Notes: a model not told the origin generated them from the letters alone. Counted from the stretch's first letter, positions 1 to 8,404 are shown. The stretch is DNA of 27,052 bases from an uncultured Streptococcus sp. (GCA_916048145.1 CAJZGT010000004.1:1-27052); one strand, 5' to 3'. A program made the numbers and translations.

Positions 1-54
1 ACAGAACTAAATCCTTCGCATAAATTAATTGTCTAACTTTTGGGGGTCAGTACA
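1..54 (+). mobile_element. Right end of an IS3-family (IS150-like) insertion sequence
   Basis: The first 36 bases read in one frame as the C-terminal tail of a protein (TELNPSHKLIV, stop TAA at 34-36). Directly after comes GTCTAACTTTTGGGGGTCAG at 31-50, followed by TACA. Read in reverse this begins TGTACTGACCCCC, which resembles the terminal inverted repeat of IS150-group IS3 elements, whose transposase orfB normally stops just inside that repeat. The rest of the element lies outside the window, so whether it is intact cannot be judged. It ends 27 bp from the 3' end of the broken K+ channel gene. Confidence 0.6.
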
Positions 55-80
55 ATCGAGTGGTTTTTAAATGGTCAAAA

Positions 81-854
81 TTACCTTTTTTCAATCAAAT
101 CTTGTATCATTCGATGTAGTTCTTCTATCTTTTCAGATTGTTTCTCTAGTAATATTCTCTGACTAGATAATTCATCTTGGAGTTTATCAAGTTTTATCTG
201 TTCATCTGAATTATCTTTTACAAAAAAGTTCGTCAAGGCACTCGTTAACATTCCTATTGTTCCAATACCGACAAGCATTAATAAGACAGCTAAACATTTA
301 CCAAAAATTGAAGTAGGAACAATATCACCATAACCAACAGTAGTTACTGTCACAATAGCTCACCAAAGACTATCTGAGAAGGATTTTTCTTCAACTACAG
401 ATAAAATTGAACTTCCTACTAGCACGATAAAGATATTAACATACAAGATATAAATCAGGCCATTTGTCCGTAAGAATCTACTAATTTTTCTTTCTAATTT
501 ACCTGTAAGTCCAATTATTCTAAGTAAACGAGTCAGTTTCAGTAATTTTGTCAGCCTTGCTAAGCGGAAGATACGCCCTAATCGCAATACTGTAAAAATA
601 GCATTTAAAGGAAGGATAGCTAACAAGTCAAAGATATTTTCAAGTATAAACCTCCATTTTGCTTTACTTGAAAAGAACCGCCAACCATAATCTACCACAA
701 ACACAAACCAAAGTAGCAAGTCAATAATACTGTATGGAGGACTGTCTAAATCAATCATCTCAGCAAATCCAAGTAATACCAGAATAACAGAGATTAAAGC
801 AAGTAAAATAATTGTTGTATCATAATAATCTGCAAAAAACCATTTTTTCTTCAA
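81..854 (-). pseudogene. Voltage-gated potassium channel, interrupted by in-frame TGA
   Basis: This would encode a six-helix Kv-type channel of about 257 residues. The start is probably TTG at 854, with GAGGAG 8 nt upstream. The first 164 codons hold S1 (TIILLALISVILVLL), S2, S3, an arginine/lysine-rich S4 voltage sensor (LRLGRIFRLARLTKLL) and S5. At 360-362 the frame reads TGG TGA where families of this type usually carry two tryptophans (SLWW-AIVT). The same frame then continues without another stop through the filter TVGYGD, S6 and a charged coiled-coil tail to TAA at 81-83. One G-to-A change explains the break. A GTG lies just downstream at 353, but I see no ribosome-binding site for it, and either fragment alone lacks part of the pore. 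The gene is therefore called inactive unless the TGA is read through or is a sequencing error. Confidence 0.88.
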
Positions 855-899
855 GTTTTACTCTCCTCACTTTCTATACTGTTATTAGTCAACTTTAAT

Positions 900-1163
900 T
901 CAATAAATATCTCTCCGATGACCAACTTCTAAAGTAGCAATGACTAATTCATTATCTACAATTTGTACGATAACTCGATAATTACCAATTCTATAGCGCC
1001 ATTGACCAACACGATTACCAACCAAAGCCTTTCCGTGTCGTCTTGGGTCTTCCAAAACATTGGTTTGTAAATAGTTTGTAATTAGCTTCTGCGTATAACG
1101 ATCCAATTTTTTCAATTGCTTGATGAAACGTCTTGTTGGAACTAATTTATACAAATTATTCAT
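900..1163 (-). CDS. relE: RelE-family mRNA interferase toxin
   Basis: An 87-residue RelE/ParE-superfamily toxin. Relatives cleave mRNA in the ribosomal A site when the antitoxin is degraded. Visible features are a basic N-terminal helix region (RRFIKQLKKLDRYTQKLI), the segment GNRVGQWRYRIGNYRVIVQI and the C-terminal HRRDIY typical of the fold. It overlaps the end of relB by 8 bp, the usual antitoxin-first arrangement. The start is not clear-cut: GGAGG directly abuts the ATG at 1163 with no spacer, whereas the in-frame TTG at 1154 lies 9 nt downstream of it. The ATG form matches the length I know for the pneumococcal protein. Confidence 0.92.
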   Translation of the reverse strand: MNNLYKLVPTRRFIKQLKKLDRYTQKLITNYLQTNVLEDPRRHGKALVGNRVGQWRYRIGNYRVIVQIVDNELVIATLEVGHRRDIY

Positions 1164-1398
1164 CCTCCAAGCCTAAATCATGCATCATTTCTTCCCAAGT
1201 AATGGGTTCAACTCCTTTTTCCAAGTCGTCTAAATACTCTTGATAGGCTAAATCTGCCACACGAGCGTCGTATTCGTCTTCTAGAGCTTCAAGAGTTTTG
1301 GTGCGGATAAGTTCCGACAGAGAAACTCCTTCAAACTTAGCCATTGCTTTCATAAATGTTTTATCAGCTTCAGAAACTTTTAATGTAATAGTAGTCAT
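1156..1398 (-). CDS. relB: RelB-family antitoxin
   Basis: An 80-residue RelB/DinJ-type antitoxin. The N-terminal stretch MTTITLKVSEADKTFMKAMA followed by LSELIR is a ribbon-helix-helix DNA-binding domain. The acidic C-terminal half (WEEMMHDLGLEDE) would wrap and neutralise RelE. A longer reading frame opens upstream, but ATG at 1398 is chosen because GGGAG sits 8 nt before it and because the promoter -10 and start point lie inside the longer version. RelB normally represses its own operon together with RelE as co-repressor. Palindromic half-sites around its promoter fit this. Confidence 0.92.
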   Translation of the reverse strand: MTTITLKVSEADKTFMKAMAKFEGVSLSELIRTKTLEALEDEYDARVADLAYQEYLDDLEKGVEPITWEEMMHDLGLEDE

Positions 1399-1417
1399 CT
1401 TTTGTGCTCCCTTTTTT

Positions 1418-1474
1418 AATGGTAACACCATTGTATTACTTTTTAGGTGTTCAGTCAATATAAAAAGAACACCT
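1418..1474. promoter_or_regulatory. Candidate RelB/RelBE operator array
   Basis: The hexamer GGTGTT occurs three times around the relBE promoter in alternating orientation: 1424-1429 (minus), 1446-1451 (plus) and 1468-1473 (minus), with starts exactly 22 bp apart. The first lies inside a perfect palindrome (AATGGT, 3 nt, ACCATT; 1418-1432) over the transcription start. The second and third form the inverted repeat AGGTGTTC / GAACACCT (1445-1452, 1467-1474), which brackets the -35. Binding by RelB is an inference from position and symmetry. Confidence 0.55.
1430..1458 (-). promoter_or_regulatory. relBE promoter
   Basis: On the minus strand TTGACT (1453-1458), a 17-nt spacer and TACAAT (1430-1435) form a near-consensus sigma-A promoter, with the start point near 1423, about 25 nt before the relB ATG. 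Confidence 0.82.
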
Positions 1475-1488
1475 TCTCAGCGTTCTTT
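1459..1488 (-). terminator. Terminator of the vicRKX operon
   Basis: Immediately after the vicX stop the minus strand reads AAAGAAC, an 11-nt loop, GTTCTTT and then a short T run. The arms are 1482-1488 and 1464-1470. Part of the downstream arm is shared with the outer GGTGTT half-site of the relBE operator candidate. Confidence 0.7.
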
Positions 1489-2298
1489 CTATATATCTGT
1501 TAATGGTGTTGCGGTATCTGGTGAGGTATCATAAACCTTAAAGTCTACTCCGACTCCCAGATCAGCTTGTGCTAGCTGATTGACCATGGTCATGTGAGCC
1601 AACTCCTTGATATTGTTTTCCTTAGACAAGTGACCAAGATAGATTTTCTTAGTGCGATTTCCTAGCGTCCGAATCATGGCTTCAGCACCGTCCTCGTTGG
1701 AAAGGTGACCTAGGTCAGATAGGATTCGTTGTTTGAGTCGCCAAGCGTAAGAACCTGCTCGCAAAATTTCTACATCATGATTGGACTCAATAAGATAACC
1801 ATCTGCATTTTCGACAATCCCTGCCATACGGTCACTGACATAACCTGTATCTGTCAAAAGGACAAAACTCTTATCATCTTTCATAAAGCGATAGAACTGC
1901 GGTGCGACTGCATCATGGCTTACACCAAAACTCTCGATGTCGATATCTCCAAAGGTTTTGGTTTTGCCCATTTCAAAGATATGCTTTTGCGAAGAATCCA
2001 CCTTGCCAAGATACTTACTGTTTTCCATAGCCTGCCAGGTCTTTTCATTGGCATACAAATCCATACCATACTTGCGAGCCAAAACACCTACTCCATGAAT
2101 ATGGTCAGAATGCTCATGCGTAATCAGGATGGCATCCAAGTCTTCTGGCTTGCGATTAATTTCAGCAAGTAGGCTGGTAATTTTTTTCCCAGACAAGCCT
2201 GCATCCACTAAAAGTTTCTTTTTTGGAGTTTCCAGATAAAAGGAATTTCCACTGGAACCCGACGCTAAAATACTGTATTTAAAGCCTGTTTCACTCAT
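1489..2298 (-). CDS. vicX: VicX/WalJ metallo-beta-lactamase-fold protein
   Basis: A 269-residue metallo-beta-lactamase-fold hydrolase of the YycJ/WalJ family, the third gene of the Vic (Wal) operon. The metal-binding motif HEHSDH is visible at residues 61-66, with later histidines at GVSHD and YLGHLSKEN. The family is predicted to act as a nuclease or phosphodiesterase. Its exact substrate in streptococci is not settled, but it is tied to Vic signalling and cell-wall or DNA-replication phenotypes. The ATG follows the vicK stop after 1 nt, indicating translational coupling. A hairpin terminator follows at once, so this is the last gene of the operon. Confidence 0.95.
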   Translation of the reverse strand: MSETGFKYSILASGSSGNSFYLETPKKKLLVDAGLSGKKITSLLAEINRKPEDLDAILITHEHSDHIHGVGVLARKYGMDLYANEKTWQAMENSKYLGKVDSSQKHIFEMGKTKTFGDIDIESFGVSHDAVAPQFYRFMKDDKSFVLLTDTGYVSDRMAGIVENADGYLIESNHDVEILRAGSYAWRLKQRILSDLGHLSNEDGAEAMIRTLGNRTKKIYLGHLSKENNIKELAHMTMVNQLAQADLGVGVDFKVYDTSPDTATPLTDI

Positions 2299-2299
2299 T

Positions 2300-3649
2300 C
2301 TAGTCTTCTACTTCATCCTCCCATACTTCTTCTTTCACTGCATCCTTATCATAAGGGAGCACAATGGTAAAGGTCGATCCCTTACCGTATTCACTCTTGG
2401 CCCAAATAAAGCCCTTATGTTGTTTGATAATCTCTTTAGCAATAGCTAGTCCTAAACCAGTACCTCCTTGGGCACGACTTCTAGCACGATCCACACGATA
2501 AAAACGGTCAAAGATTCGAGGCAAATCTTGTTTAGGAATACCTAAGCCTTGGTCAGAGATTGATAAAATCATCTGATCATCAGTTGTCTTCATGGTCACT
2601 GTGATTTTCCCACCATCTGGCGAATATTTGATGGCATTGTTGAGAATATTATCAATCACCTGTGTCATCTTATCTGTATCTATCTCTATCCAGACTGAGG
2701 TAATTGGGTAATCTCTCACCAATTCATATTTCTTCTCTTCATCCTGCCCTCTTATCTGATCAAAACGGTTGAGGATAAAGGTTATAAAGGCAGTGAAATT
2801 GATTAATTCCACATCCAGATGACTGGTTGCATTATCAATCCGTGAAAGATGAAGAAGATCTGTCACCATCCGCATCATACGGTTGGTTTCGTCTAGAGAG
2901 ACCTTGATAAAATCTGGTGCGACAGGTTCTGACAAGGCCCCTTCATCCAAGGCTTCAAGATAAGATTTCACACTAGTTAGAGGAGTACGTAGCTCATGAC
3001 TAACATTAGAAACAAAGAGTCTCCGTTCCCGTTCTTCCTTCTCCTGCTCCGTCGTATCGTGTAAAACAGCAACCAAACCTGAGATAAAGCCAGACTCACG
3101 ACGGACCAAGGCAAATCGTACACGAAGGCTCAGATACTCACCATTGGCATCCTGGGAATCAATCATGAGTTCAGGAATTTGGGTAATCAAATCACGAAGG
3201 TCATACTCATCTTCAATCTTAAGCAATTCTAGAATACTTTTATTAAGAACCTCTTCCTTCTGAACACCTAGCTGTTTCTTAGCCATGTCATTAATCATAG
3301 TAATCTTGCCACGACGATTGGTCGCAAGGACTCCGTCTGTCATGTAAGAGAGGATACTGTGCAATCGTTTACTCTCTTGTTCCAGATTTTCTTGGGTCAA
3401 GCGGATTACTTCTGATAAATCATTGAGATTATTGGTAATATTAGTGATTTCAGAGCTTCCCTGCATATCCAATACCTGAGAATAATCTCCTGCAATCAAG
3501 TCTTTAACTTTTTGATTAATTTGCTTCAACCGAATATTATCTCGCCGATTTTCTAGCAAAAGCAAGGTAACAATCAAGATAAAACCCAATAAAATTAAAA
3601 TGAAGATAAAATCACTAGTAAGAATATTTTTTCTAATCAATTCAATCAT
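2300..3649 (-). CDS. vicK: Sensor histidine kinase VicK (WalK)
   Basis: A 449-residue membrane histidine kinase of the essential cell-wall regulatory system. Domain order: one transmembrane helix (about 13-32), a HAMP-like linker (37-90), a PAS domain (about 95-200), a dimerisation domain with the phospho-accepting His218 in VSHELRTP, then a HATPase domain with N box ([11 protein letters not shown]), G1 box (DQGLGIP), F box (IFDRFYRVD) and G2 box ([12 protein letters not shown]). It has no large extracellular domain and only one membrane span, which distinguishes streptococcal VicK from Bacillus WalK. VicK phosphorylates and dephosphorylates VicR, and its PAS domain is required for normal function in pneumococci. 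Its ATG overlaps the vicR stop by 8 bp. Confidence 0.97.
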   Translation of the reverse strand: MIELIRKNILTSDFIFILILLGFILIVTLLLLENRRDNIRLKQINQKVKDLIAGDYSQVLDMQGSSEITNITNNLNDLSEVIRLTQENLEQESKRLHSILSYMTDGVLATNRRGKITMINDMAKKQLGVQKEEVLNKSILELLKIEDEYDLRDLITQIPELMIDSQDANGEYLSLRVRFALVRRESGFISGLVAVLHDTTEQEKEERERRLFVSNVSHELRTPLTSVKSYLEALDEGALSEPVAPDFIKVSLDETNRMMRMVTDLLHLSRIDNATSHLDVELINFTAFITFILNRFDQIRGQDEEKKYELVRDYPITSVWIEIDTDKMTQVIDNILNNAIKYSPDGGKITVTMKTTDDQMILSISDQGLGIPKQDLPRIFDRFYRVDRARSRAQGGTGLGLAIAKEIIKQHKGFIWAKSEYGKGSTFTIVLPYDKDAVKEEVWEDEVED

Positions 3650-4349
3650 TATTTCTCATATAATAACCAACACCACGACGTGTTAGGATATACTCTGGAC
3701 GACTAGGTGTATCTTCAATCTTCTCACGCAAACGTCTGATAGTTACGTCAACAGTCCGAACATCTCCGAAATAATCATAACCCCATACCGTTTCAAGCAA
3801 GTGTTCACGCGTAATCACTTGACCAATATGAGATGCCAAGTGGTACAAGAGTTCAAATTCACGGTGGGTTAAGTCTAATTCTTCACCGTATTTTTTAGCT
3901 ACATAAGCATCTGGCACAATCTCCAAGTCCCCAATTTGTAAGGGTTGGGTTTTCTTTTCATCTGACTCTTGATTGTCTACAGAAGCCAAGTCCGTGCGAC
4001 GAAGAAGAGCTTTAACACGCGCCTGCAACTCACGATTTGAGAAGGGTTTCGTTACATAGTCATCCGCTCCAAGCTCTAAACCGATAACCTTATCAAACTC
4101 ACTGTCTTTAGCCGACAGCATGATAATAGGTACACTACTTGTCTTGCGAATAGTCTTAGCAACTTCTAAACCATCAATTTCGGGAAGCATCAAATCCAGA
4201 ATAATAATATCCGGTTGTTCCGCTTCAAATTGCTCTAGCGCTTCACGACCATTAAAAGCAGTTACAACTTCGTAACCTTCCTTGGTCATATTAAACTTGA
4301 TAATATCCGAGATTGGTTTTTCATCATCTACAATTAATATTTTTTTCAT
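3642..4349 (-). CDS. vicR: Response regulator VicR (WalR)
   Basis: A 235-residue OmpR/PhoB-class response regulator, essential in pneumococcus, where it drives pcsB and other murein hydrolase genes. The receiver domain carries the acidic pair DDE (8-10), phospho-acceptor Asp52 ([12 protein letters not shown]), Thr/Ser in MLSAKDS and Lys in YVTKPFS. The C-terminal winged helix ends with [16 protein letters not shown] and RRGVGYYM. A longer frame extends 14 codons upstream, but ATG at 4349 is preferred: AAAGGTG lies 5 nt upstream and [11 protein letters not shown] is the family N-terminus. Confidence 0.97.
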   Translation of the reverse strand: MKKILIVDDEKPISDIIKFNMTKEGYEVVTAFNGREALEQFEAEQPDIIILDLMLPEIDGLEVAKTIRKTSSVPIIMLSAKDSEFDKVIGLELGADDYVTKPFSNRELQARVKALLRRTDLASVDNQESDEKKTQPLQIGDLEIVPDAYVAKKYGEELDLTHREFELLYHLASHIGQVITREHLLETVWGYDYFGDVRTVDVTIRRLREKIEDTPSRPEYILTRRGVGYYMRNND

Positions 4350-4370
4350 TTGTTCACCTTTTTCTCTACT

Positions 4371-4379
4371 ATTATACCA
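4371..4379 (-). promoter_or_regulatory. vicRKX promoter (extended -10)
   Basis: The minus strand reads TGG TATAAT, an extended -10 about 22 nt before the vicR ATG. There is no good -35 at 17 nt (GTGTCT). The upstream DNA is also the putative mutY terminator. Confidence 0.7.
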
Positions 4380-4416
4380 AAAAAATAGCAAGAAGACACA
4401 ATAGCTAGTCTTTGCT
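4379..4416 (-). terminator. Imperfect terminator at the end of mutY, overlapping the vicR promoter
   Basis: On the minus strand AGCAAAGAC (4408-4416) pairs with GTCTTCTTGCT (4387-4397), leaving a 2-nt bulge, and is followed by seven T. The mutY stop codon lies at the top of the stem and loop. Because the stem is imperfect, partial read-through from mutY into vicR is plausible. Confidence 0.5.
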
Positions 4417-5580
4417 ACTGTCTAAGTTGGCTTGTGCATAAGCCTGCCAGATTTTTTGTTGGGGTTTAGCAAGCGGAACATCCTTGAACTCTTCTGGTGA
4501 AAGCCAGCGAACTTCCCTATTTGAAAAGTCATGGAAGTCAGTCACCTGGCCTGCTACAATTTGAACATGCCACTTGCGATGACTAAAGACATGCTTGACA
4601 GTTTCAAAACAAACATCAAGCCAATCAACTTCTAAATCATAGTCCTGCTGAAAACTCTCTTCTGGACTGGGACCAAAGTTAACACTTTCTTCTGCAACCT
4701 GATGAAAGAGGTCAAACTGCTCTTCTTGCGAAAAGTTATCAACTTCTATCAAGGGAAAATGCCAAAAACCTGCCAATAGCTTTTCACTTTCATTTTTTTC
4801 AAGTAAAAATTGTCCTTGAGTATTTTTGACTACCAAGGCTTTGAGATAAATTGGAACAGGCTTTTTTTGGGGAGCCTTGATTGGATAACGGTCCATTGTG
4901 CCATTCTGATATGCCGCACTAAAGTCCTTAACTGGGCTTTCTTCTGGTCTGGGATTTACAGGCGCCTCAATATCTGATCCCAAGTCCATCAAGGCTTGAT
5001 TAAAGTCACCTGGCCTTTCTGGGTCAATCAGGATTTCCATCATTGCCTGAAAAATTTTTCGATTACTTGGAATCCCAATATCGTAGTTGACTTCAAACAG
5101 ACGGGCCAGCACTCGCATGACATTACCATCTACAGCCGGCTCAGGCAAGTTAAAAGCAATACTGGAAATAGCTCCTGCTGTGTAAGGACCAATCCCTTTC
5201 AAGCTGGAAATTCCTTCATAGGTATTTGGAAATTGACCACCAACGTCAGTCATAATCTGCTGGGCTGCAGCCTGCATATTACGAACTCGAGAATAATAAC
5301 CCAAACCTTCCCAAGCCTTTAACAAACGCTCTTCAGGGGCAGTTGCCAAACTTTCCACTGTTGGAAACCAGTCCAAGAATCGTTCATAATAAGGAATAAC
5401 CGTATCCACCCTGGTTTGCTGAAGCATAATTTCAGACACCCAGATATGATAAGGATTTTTACTTCTCCTCCAAGGTAAATCTCTTTTGTTTTCATCATAC
5501 CAGGCAAGAAGTTTCTCACGGAAAGAAACAATCTTCTCATCCGGCCACATGACGATACCGTATTCTTTCAAATCTAACAT
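4405..5580 (-). CDS. mutY: Adenine DNA glycosylase MutY, iron-sulfur cluster ligands absent
   Basis: A 391-residue MutY that removes adenine mispaired with 8-oxoguanine. The catalytic domain shows Glu50 in [12 protein letters not shown], the helix-hairpin-helix [12 protein letters not shown] and the catalytic Asp in [11 protein letters not shown]-terminal NUDIX-like domain (about 245-370) recognises 8-oxoG. Where most MutY proteins carry C-X6-C-X2-C-X5-C, this one reads [18 protein letters not shown], so all four cysteines are replaced by E, P, S and S. This matches the clusterless MutY of streptococci and some lactic acid bacteria. It lies upstream of vicR on the same strand. Together with MutX (22158-22625) it would complete the oxidised-guanine defence. 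Confidence 0.96.
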   Translation of the reverse strand: MLDLKEYGIVMWPDEKIVSFREKLLAWYDENKRDLPWRRSKNPYHIWVSEIMLQQTRVDTVIPYYERFLDWFPTVESLATAPEERLLKAWEGLGYYSRVRNMQAAAQQIMTDVGGQFPNTYEGISSLKGIGPYTAGAISSIAFNLPEPAVDGNVMRVLARLFEVNYDIGIPSNRKIFQAMMEILIDPERPGDFNQALMDLGSDIEAPVNPRPEESPVKDFSAAYQNGTMDRYPIKAPQKKPVPIYLKALVVKNTQGQFLLEKNESEKLLAGFWHFPLIEVDNFSQEEQFDLFHQVAEESVNFGPSPEESFQQDYDLEVDWLDVCFETVKHVFSHRKWHVQIVAGQVTDFHDFSNREVRWLSPEEFKDVPLAKPQQKIWQAYAQANLDSSKD

Positions 5581-5627
5581 ATCTCTAGTATAACACAGAA
5601 GACTCTAACTGTCCTTTTCCTAGTATT

Positions 5628-5654
5628 AAAAAGCCTCTTCCCAAAGGAAAGAGG
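5628..5654 (-). terminator. Terminator of pta
   Basis: The minus strand reads CCTCTTTCC, loop TTT, GGGAAGAGG, then CTTTTT. One mismatch interrupts the 9-bp stem. It lies 9 nt beyond the pta stop. Confidence 0.8.
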
Positions 5655-5662
5655 ACTAAATA

Positions 5663-6637
5663 TTATTTATGAACTGCTTGAGCTGCTGTGATAAGGGTTA
5701 ACTTGTAAACATCATCAGCATTGCATCCACGAGAAAGGTCGTTAACTGGCTTGTTCAAACCTTGCAAAACAGGTCCAACAGCCGCAAAACCGCCAAGACG
5801 TTCTGCCATCTTGTAACCGATATTTCCTGCCTCGATACCTGGGAAGATGAAGACATTTGCTTGACCAGCTACTGTACTTCCAGGAGCTTTCAGAGCTGCA
5901 GTTTCTGGAACGAAGGCTGCATCAAATTGCAATTCCCCATCGATTTCAAGGTCAGGACGCAAGTCGTGAGCAATTTTAGTTGCCTCAACAACCTTATCAA
6001 CGCTTTCTCCAAATCCTGAACCTTTAGTAGAATAGCTTAGCATAGCAATTTTAGGCTCGATTCCAAACATCTTAGCTGTAATTGCTGAGTTGATGGCAAT
6101 TTCAGCCAAAGCTTCCGCGTCTGGATTGATATTGATGGCACAGTCCCCAAATAGGTAACGCTCCGTACCACGAACCATGAGGAAGGCACCTGAAGTACGA
6201 GTTACATTTGGACGAGTTTTAATGATTTGCAGGGCTGGACGTACTGTTGAAGCTGTTGAGTGAATAGCTCCAGACACCATTCCATCAACCAAGCCCAAGT
6301 AAACCAACATAACACCAAAATAGTTGACATCTTCAACCAAAACCTTGCGTGCATCTTCTTCAGACATTTTGCCCTTGCGACGTTCTACCAAGGCAGCAAC
6401 CATTTCTTCAAATTTATCGTAGTGTTGAGGATCAATGACTTCATAACCGTCCTCGATACCTTCGATTTCAAGATAAATTTTAATTTTTTCAGGATTTCCA
6501 AGCAAAACAGGAATCACTTCTGTTTCTTTTACCAAGCGTTTAGTTGCTTGGAGAATACGAGGCTCTTCCCCTTCAGGGAGAACGATACGAGCATTTTTAC
6601 CAACCAAGTTGGCTTTGAGACTTTCAAAAACTTCCAT
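5663..6637 (-). CDS. pta: Phosphate acetyltransferase
   Basis: A 324-residue phosphotransacetylase interconverting acetyl-CoA and acetyl-phosphate in the cytoplasm. It feeds acetate kinase for ATP and, in pneumococcus, helps handle acetyl-phosphate made by pyruvate oxidase. The length matches the single-domain PTA_PTB enzymes. Family segments include ARIVLPEGEEPRIL at the N-terminus, GMVSGAIHSTASTVRPALQI, YSTKGSGFGESVDKV and NVFIFPGIEAGNIGYKMAERL. The start ATG has AAGGAG 7 nt upstream. It follows rluD after 43 nt with a possible promoter of its own in that gap, and it ends in a clear terminator. Confidence 0.96.
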   Translation of the reverse strand: MEVFESLKANLVGKNARIVLPEGEEPRILQATKRLVKETEVIPVLLGNPEKIKIYLEIEGIEDGYEVIDPQHYDKFEEMVAALVERRKGKMSEEDARKVLVEDVNYFGVMLVYLGLVDGMVSGAIHSTASTVRPALQIIKTRPNVTRTSGAFLMVRGTERYLFGDCAININPDAEALAEIAINSAITAKMFGIEPKIAMLSYSTKGSGFGESVDKVVEATKIAHDLRPDLEIDGELQFDAAFVPETAALKAPGSTVAGQANVFIFPGIEAGNIGYKMAERLGGFAAVGPVLQGLNKPVNDLSRGCNADDVYKLTLITAAQAVHK

Positions 6638-6660
6638 GAGTTTTCTCCTTTAAGATAATA

Positions 6661-6666
6661 ATTATA
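6661..6666 (-). promoter_or_regulatory. Possible -10 for pta
   Basis: TATAAT occurs on the minus strand in the rluD-pta gap. No credible -35 sits 17 nt upstream and there is no TG extension, so read-through from the relQ operon may also supply pta. Confidence 0.35.
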
Positions 6667-6680
6667 CTCTGAAACAATTT

Positions 6681-7577
6681 TTATAGAGTATTAGTTGATA
6701 ACTGGGTAATAAGGTTACTGAAATCATCCGGCAAGGGACTTTCTAACTGCAAGTCTTGCTCTAGAAAAGGATGATAAAAGGATAGGTAATGGCAATGTAG
6801 GGCTTGGCGCTGAATTCCATCATCTAGACTACCACCGTACAAGTCATCTCCCAACAAAGGAAAACCAATATGAGAAAAGTGGACTCGGATTTGGTGGGTT
6901 CGCCCAGTGTGCAGGCGAATATCGACCAAGTGAATATTTCCATAAGAAGCTACAATCTTGTAAGAAGTATGAGCATACTTTCCACCTTTAGCTACACGTC
7001 TGGTAATAATGGAGTCTTCATCACGCGCAATCGGGGCAATAATTTCCCCCTCTGACTCCAAGTATCCTTCACCTTTAACCAAAGCAAAGTAGCGTTTCTC
7101 GATAGATTTTTTCTGCAACTGCTTGTCTAGTCGTGCATGGGCATAGCCGTGCTTGGCAAAGAGCATCAAGCCAGAAGTGTCCCTATCGAGCCTGGTCACA
7201 ATGTGAACCTGCTGATTTTCATAGTTTTGCTTGACATAGTAACCCTTGATAAAATTAGCGATTGTATTGGAGTGATTGACACTAGGAATAGAAGCCACTC
7301 CATAGGGTTTATTCAAGACTAAAAAATGGTCATCCTCATAGAGAATATCCAGTGGGCGCTCGATAGTTTCTAGAGTTTCAAAGCCTTCCTCAGCGGGAAT
7401 ATCGATGATAACTCGGTCTCCAATATCCAATAGATAGGTTGCATTTTGCGGTTGGTCATTGACCAGAATAGCTCCACCCCGAAACTTAATCTTGGCCAGT
7501 AGTCCTTTAGAAACCTCGTGCTTTTTTAAGAAGGTCTTAACCTTGACATGTTCATCTGCGATAAATTCAAACCTCAT
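6681..7577 (-). CDS. RluA/RluD-family RNA pseudouridine synthase
   Basis: A 298-residue pseudouridine synthase that isomerises specific uridines in RNA, most likely 23S rRNA. The N-terminus (about 1-65) resembles an S4-like RNA-binding module ([17 protein letters not shown]). The catalytic motif [15 protein letters not shown] carries the essential aspartate, and [16 protein letters not shown] is the conserved C-terminal motif of the family. The ATG overlaps the nadK stop as ATGA. The relQ-nadK-rluD order matches B. subtilis yjbM-nadF-yjbO, so the gene is called by homology and synteny. The exact target uridine cannot be assigned from sequence. Confidence 0.93.
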   Translation of the reverse strand: MRFEFIADEHVKVKTFLKKHEVSKGLLAKIKFRGGAILVNDQPQNATYLLDIGDRVIIDIPAEEGFETLETIERPLDILYEDDHFLVLNKPYGVASIPSVNHSNTIANFIKGYYVKQNYENQQVHIVTRLDRDTSGLMLFAKHGYAHARLDKQLQKKSIEKRYFALVKGEGYLESEGEIIAPIARDEDSIITRRVAKGGKYAHTSYKIVASYGNIHLVDIRLHTGRTHQIRVHFSHIGFPLLGDDLYGGSLDDGIQRQALHCHYLSFYHPFLEQDLQLESPLPDDFSNLITQLSTNTL

Positions 7578-8404
7578 TCGTCCACCTCGCCGATGAAAGC
7601 ATCCTTAACACGATTCCAGAAACTGGTATGGCTAGGTGATGCGACAAAATGAATCTTATGATGGTCGATTTGATACTCAATTCTTTCGATATTTCGGAAG
7701 GAATAAACGCTATTGTCAACCGAAATAGTATGGTAATCGTTTCTCGTTGGAATGAGTTCGATCTTATCCTTCTTAGGCACAATAATGGAAGAACCCAGCG
7801 TTCGATAGACACGATTGTTAAGGCTGGCAATTTCCGTTAATTGCAAAGCTTCAATGGTTGGGTGTAAAACAGCTCCACCAAGTGATTTGTTATAGGCTGT
7901 ACTACCCGTCGGAGTTGAAACTGTTAGCCCATCTCCACGAAAACGTTCAAAGTGGACACCATTGATTACAATATCTGCTACCATTGTTCGATCCGACCTT
8001 CGGATACTGGCTTCATTTAGTGCTCTAAAAATCTTCACTTCACCATTTCCAAGAAAGACCTTCACATTTAGAACAGGGTAAGAGACTCTTGCTCCTGTAT
8101 CTAGCTGCAAATTAGTCACTAGCTTATCCAACTCAAAATCACGGTAGTCCGTATAGAAGCCCAAATGTCCAGTGTGAACACCAATGAAGCGGACCTTGTC
8201 AAGCTGGTTTTCGTACTTATGAAAGGCTGACAAGAGCATGCCATCCCCACCAATGGAAATAACGATATCTGGATTGGTATCATTGAGTATAAACTGATTT
8301 CTCTTCAAACGATCTCGCAATTCATACAAAACCCTTTGACTCTGTGGTTTTCTATTAGCTATCAGGTCAATTCGTTTACCTGTATTCTTCATCTGTATCG
8401 TCAC
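7574..8404 (-). CDS. nadK: NAD kinase
   Basis: A cytoplasmic NAD kinase making NADP from NAD and ATP. The diagnostic GGDG motif ([13 protein letters not shown]), NEASIRR and the glycine-rich [21 protein letters not shown] are all present. The start is ambiguous. GTG at 8404 has AGG 5 nt upstream and gives 276 residues. The internal ATG at 8392 gives 272 residues beginning [14 protein letters not shown], the form I know from pneumococcal annotations, but it lacks a well-placed Shine-Dalgarno sequence. Either way it overlaps the end of relQ and is translationally coupled to it. The gene links stringent signalling (RelQ) to NADP supply. Confidence 0.96.
   Translation of the reverse strand: MTIQMKNTGKRIDLIANRKPQSQRVLYELRDRLKRNQFILNDTNPDIVISIGGDGMLLSAFHKYENQLDKVRFIGVHTGHLGFYTDYRDFELDKLVTNLQLDTGARVSYPVLNVKVFLGNGEVKIFRALNEASIRRSDRTMVADIVINGVHFERFRGDGLTVSTPTGSTAYNKSLGGAVLHPTIEALQLTEIASLNNRVYRTLGSSIIVPKKDKIELIPTRNDYHTISVDNSVYSFRNIERIEYQIDHHKIHFVASPSHTSFWNRVKDAFIGEVDE

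Noticed and set aside
1298..1534. Plus-strand reading frame opposite relB and the vicX terminator
   Set aside because: It crosses a well-supported promoter, operator and terminator, has no ribosome-binding site and no recognisable protein content.
4350..4391. N-terminal extension of VicR
   Set aside because: It would start upstream of the -10 box, and AAAGGTG precedes the internal ATG at 4349.
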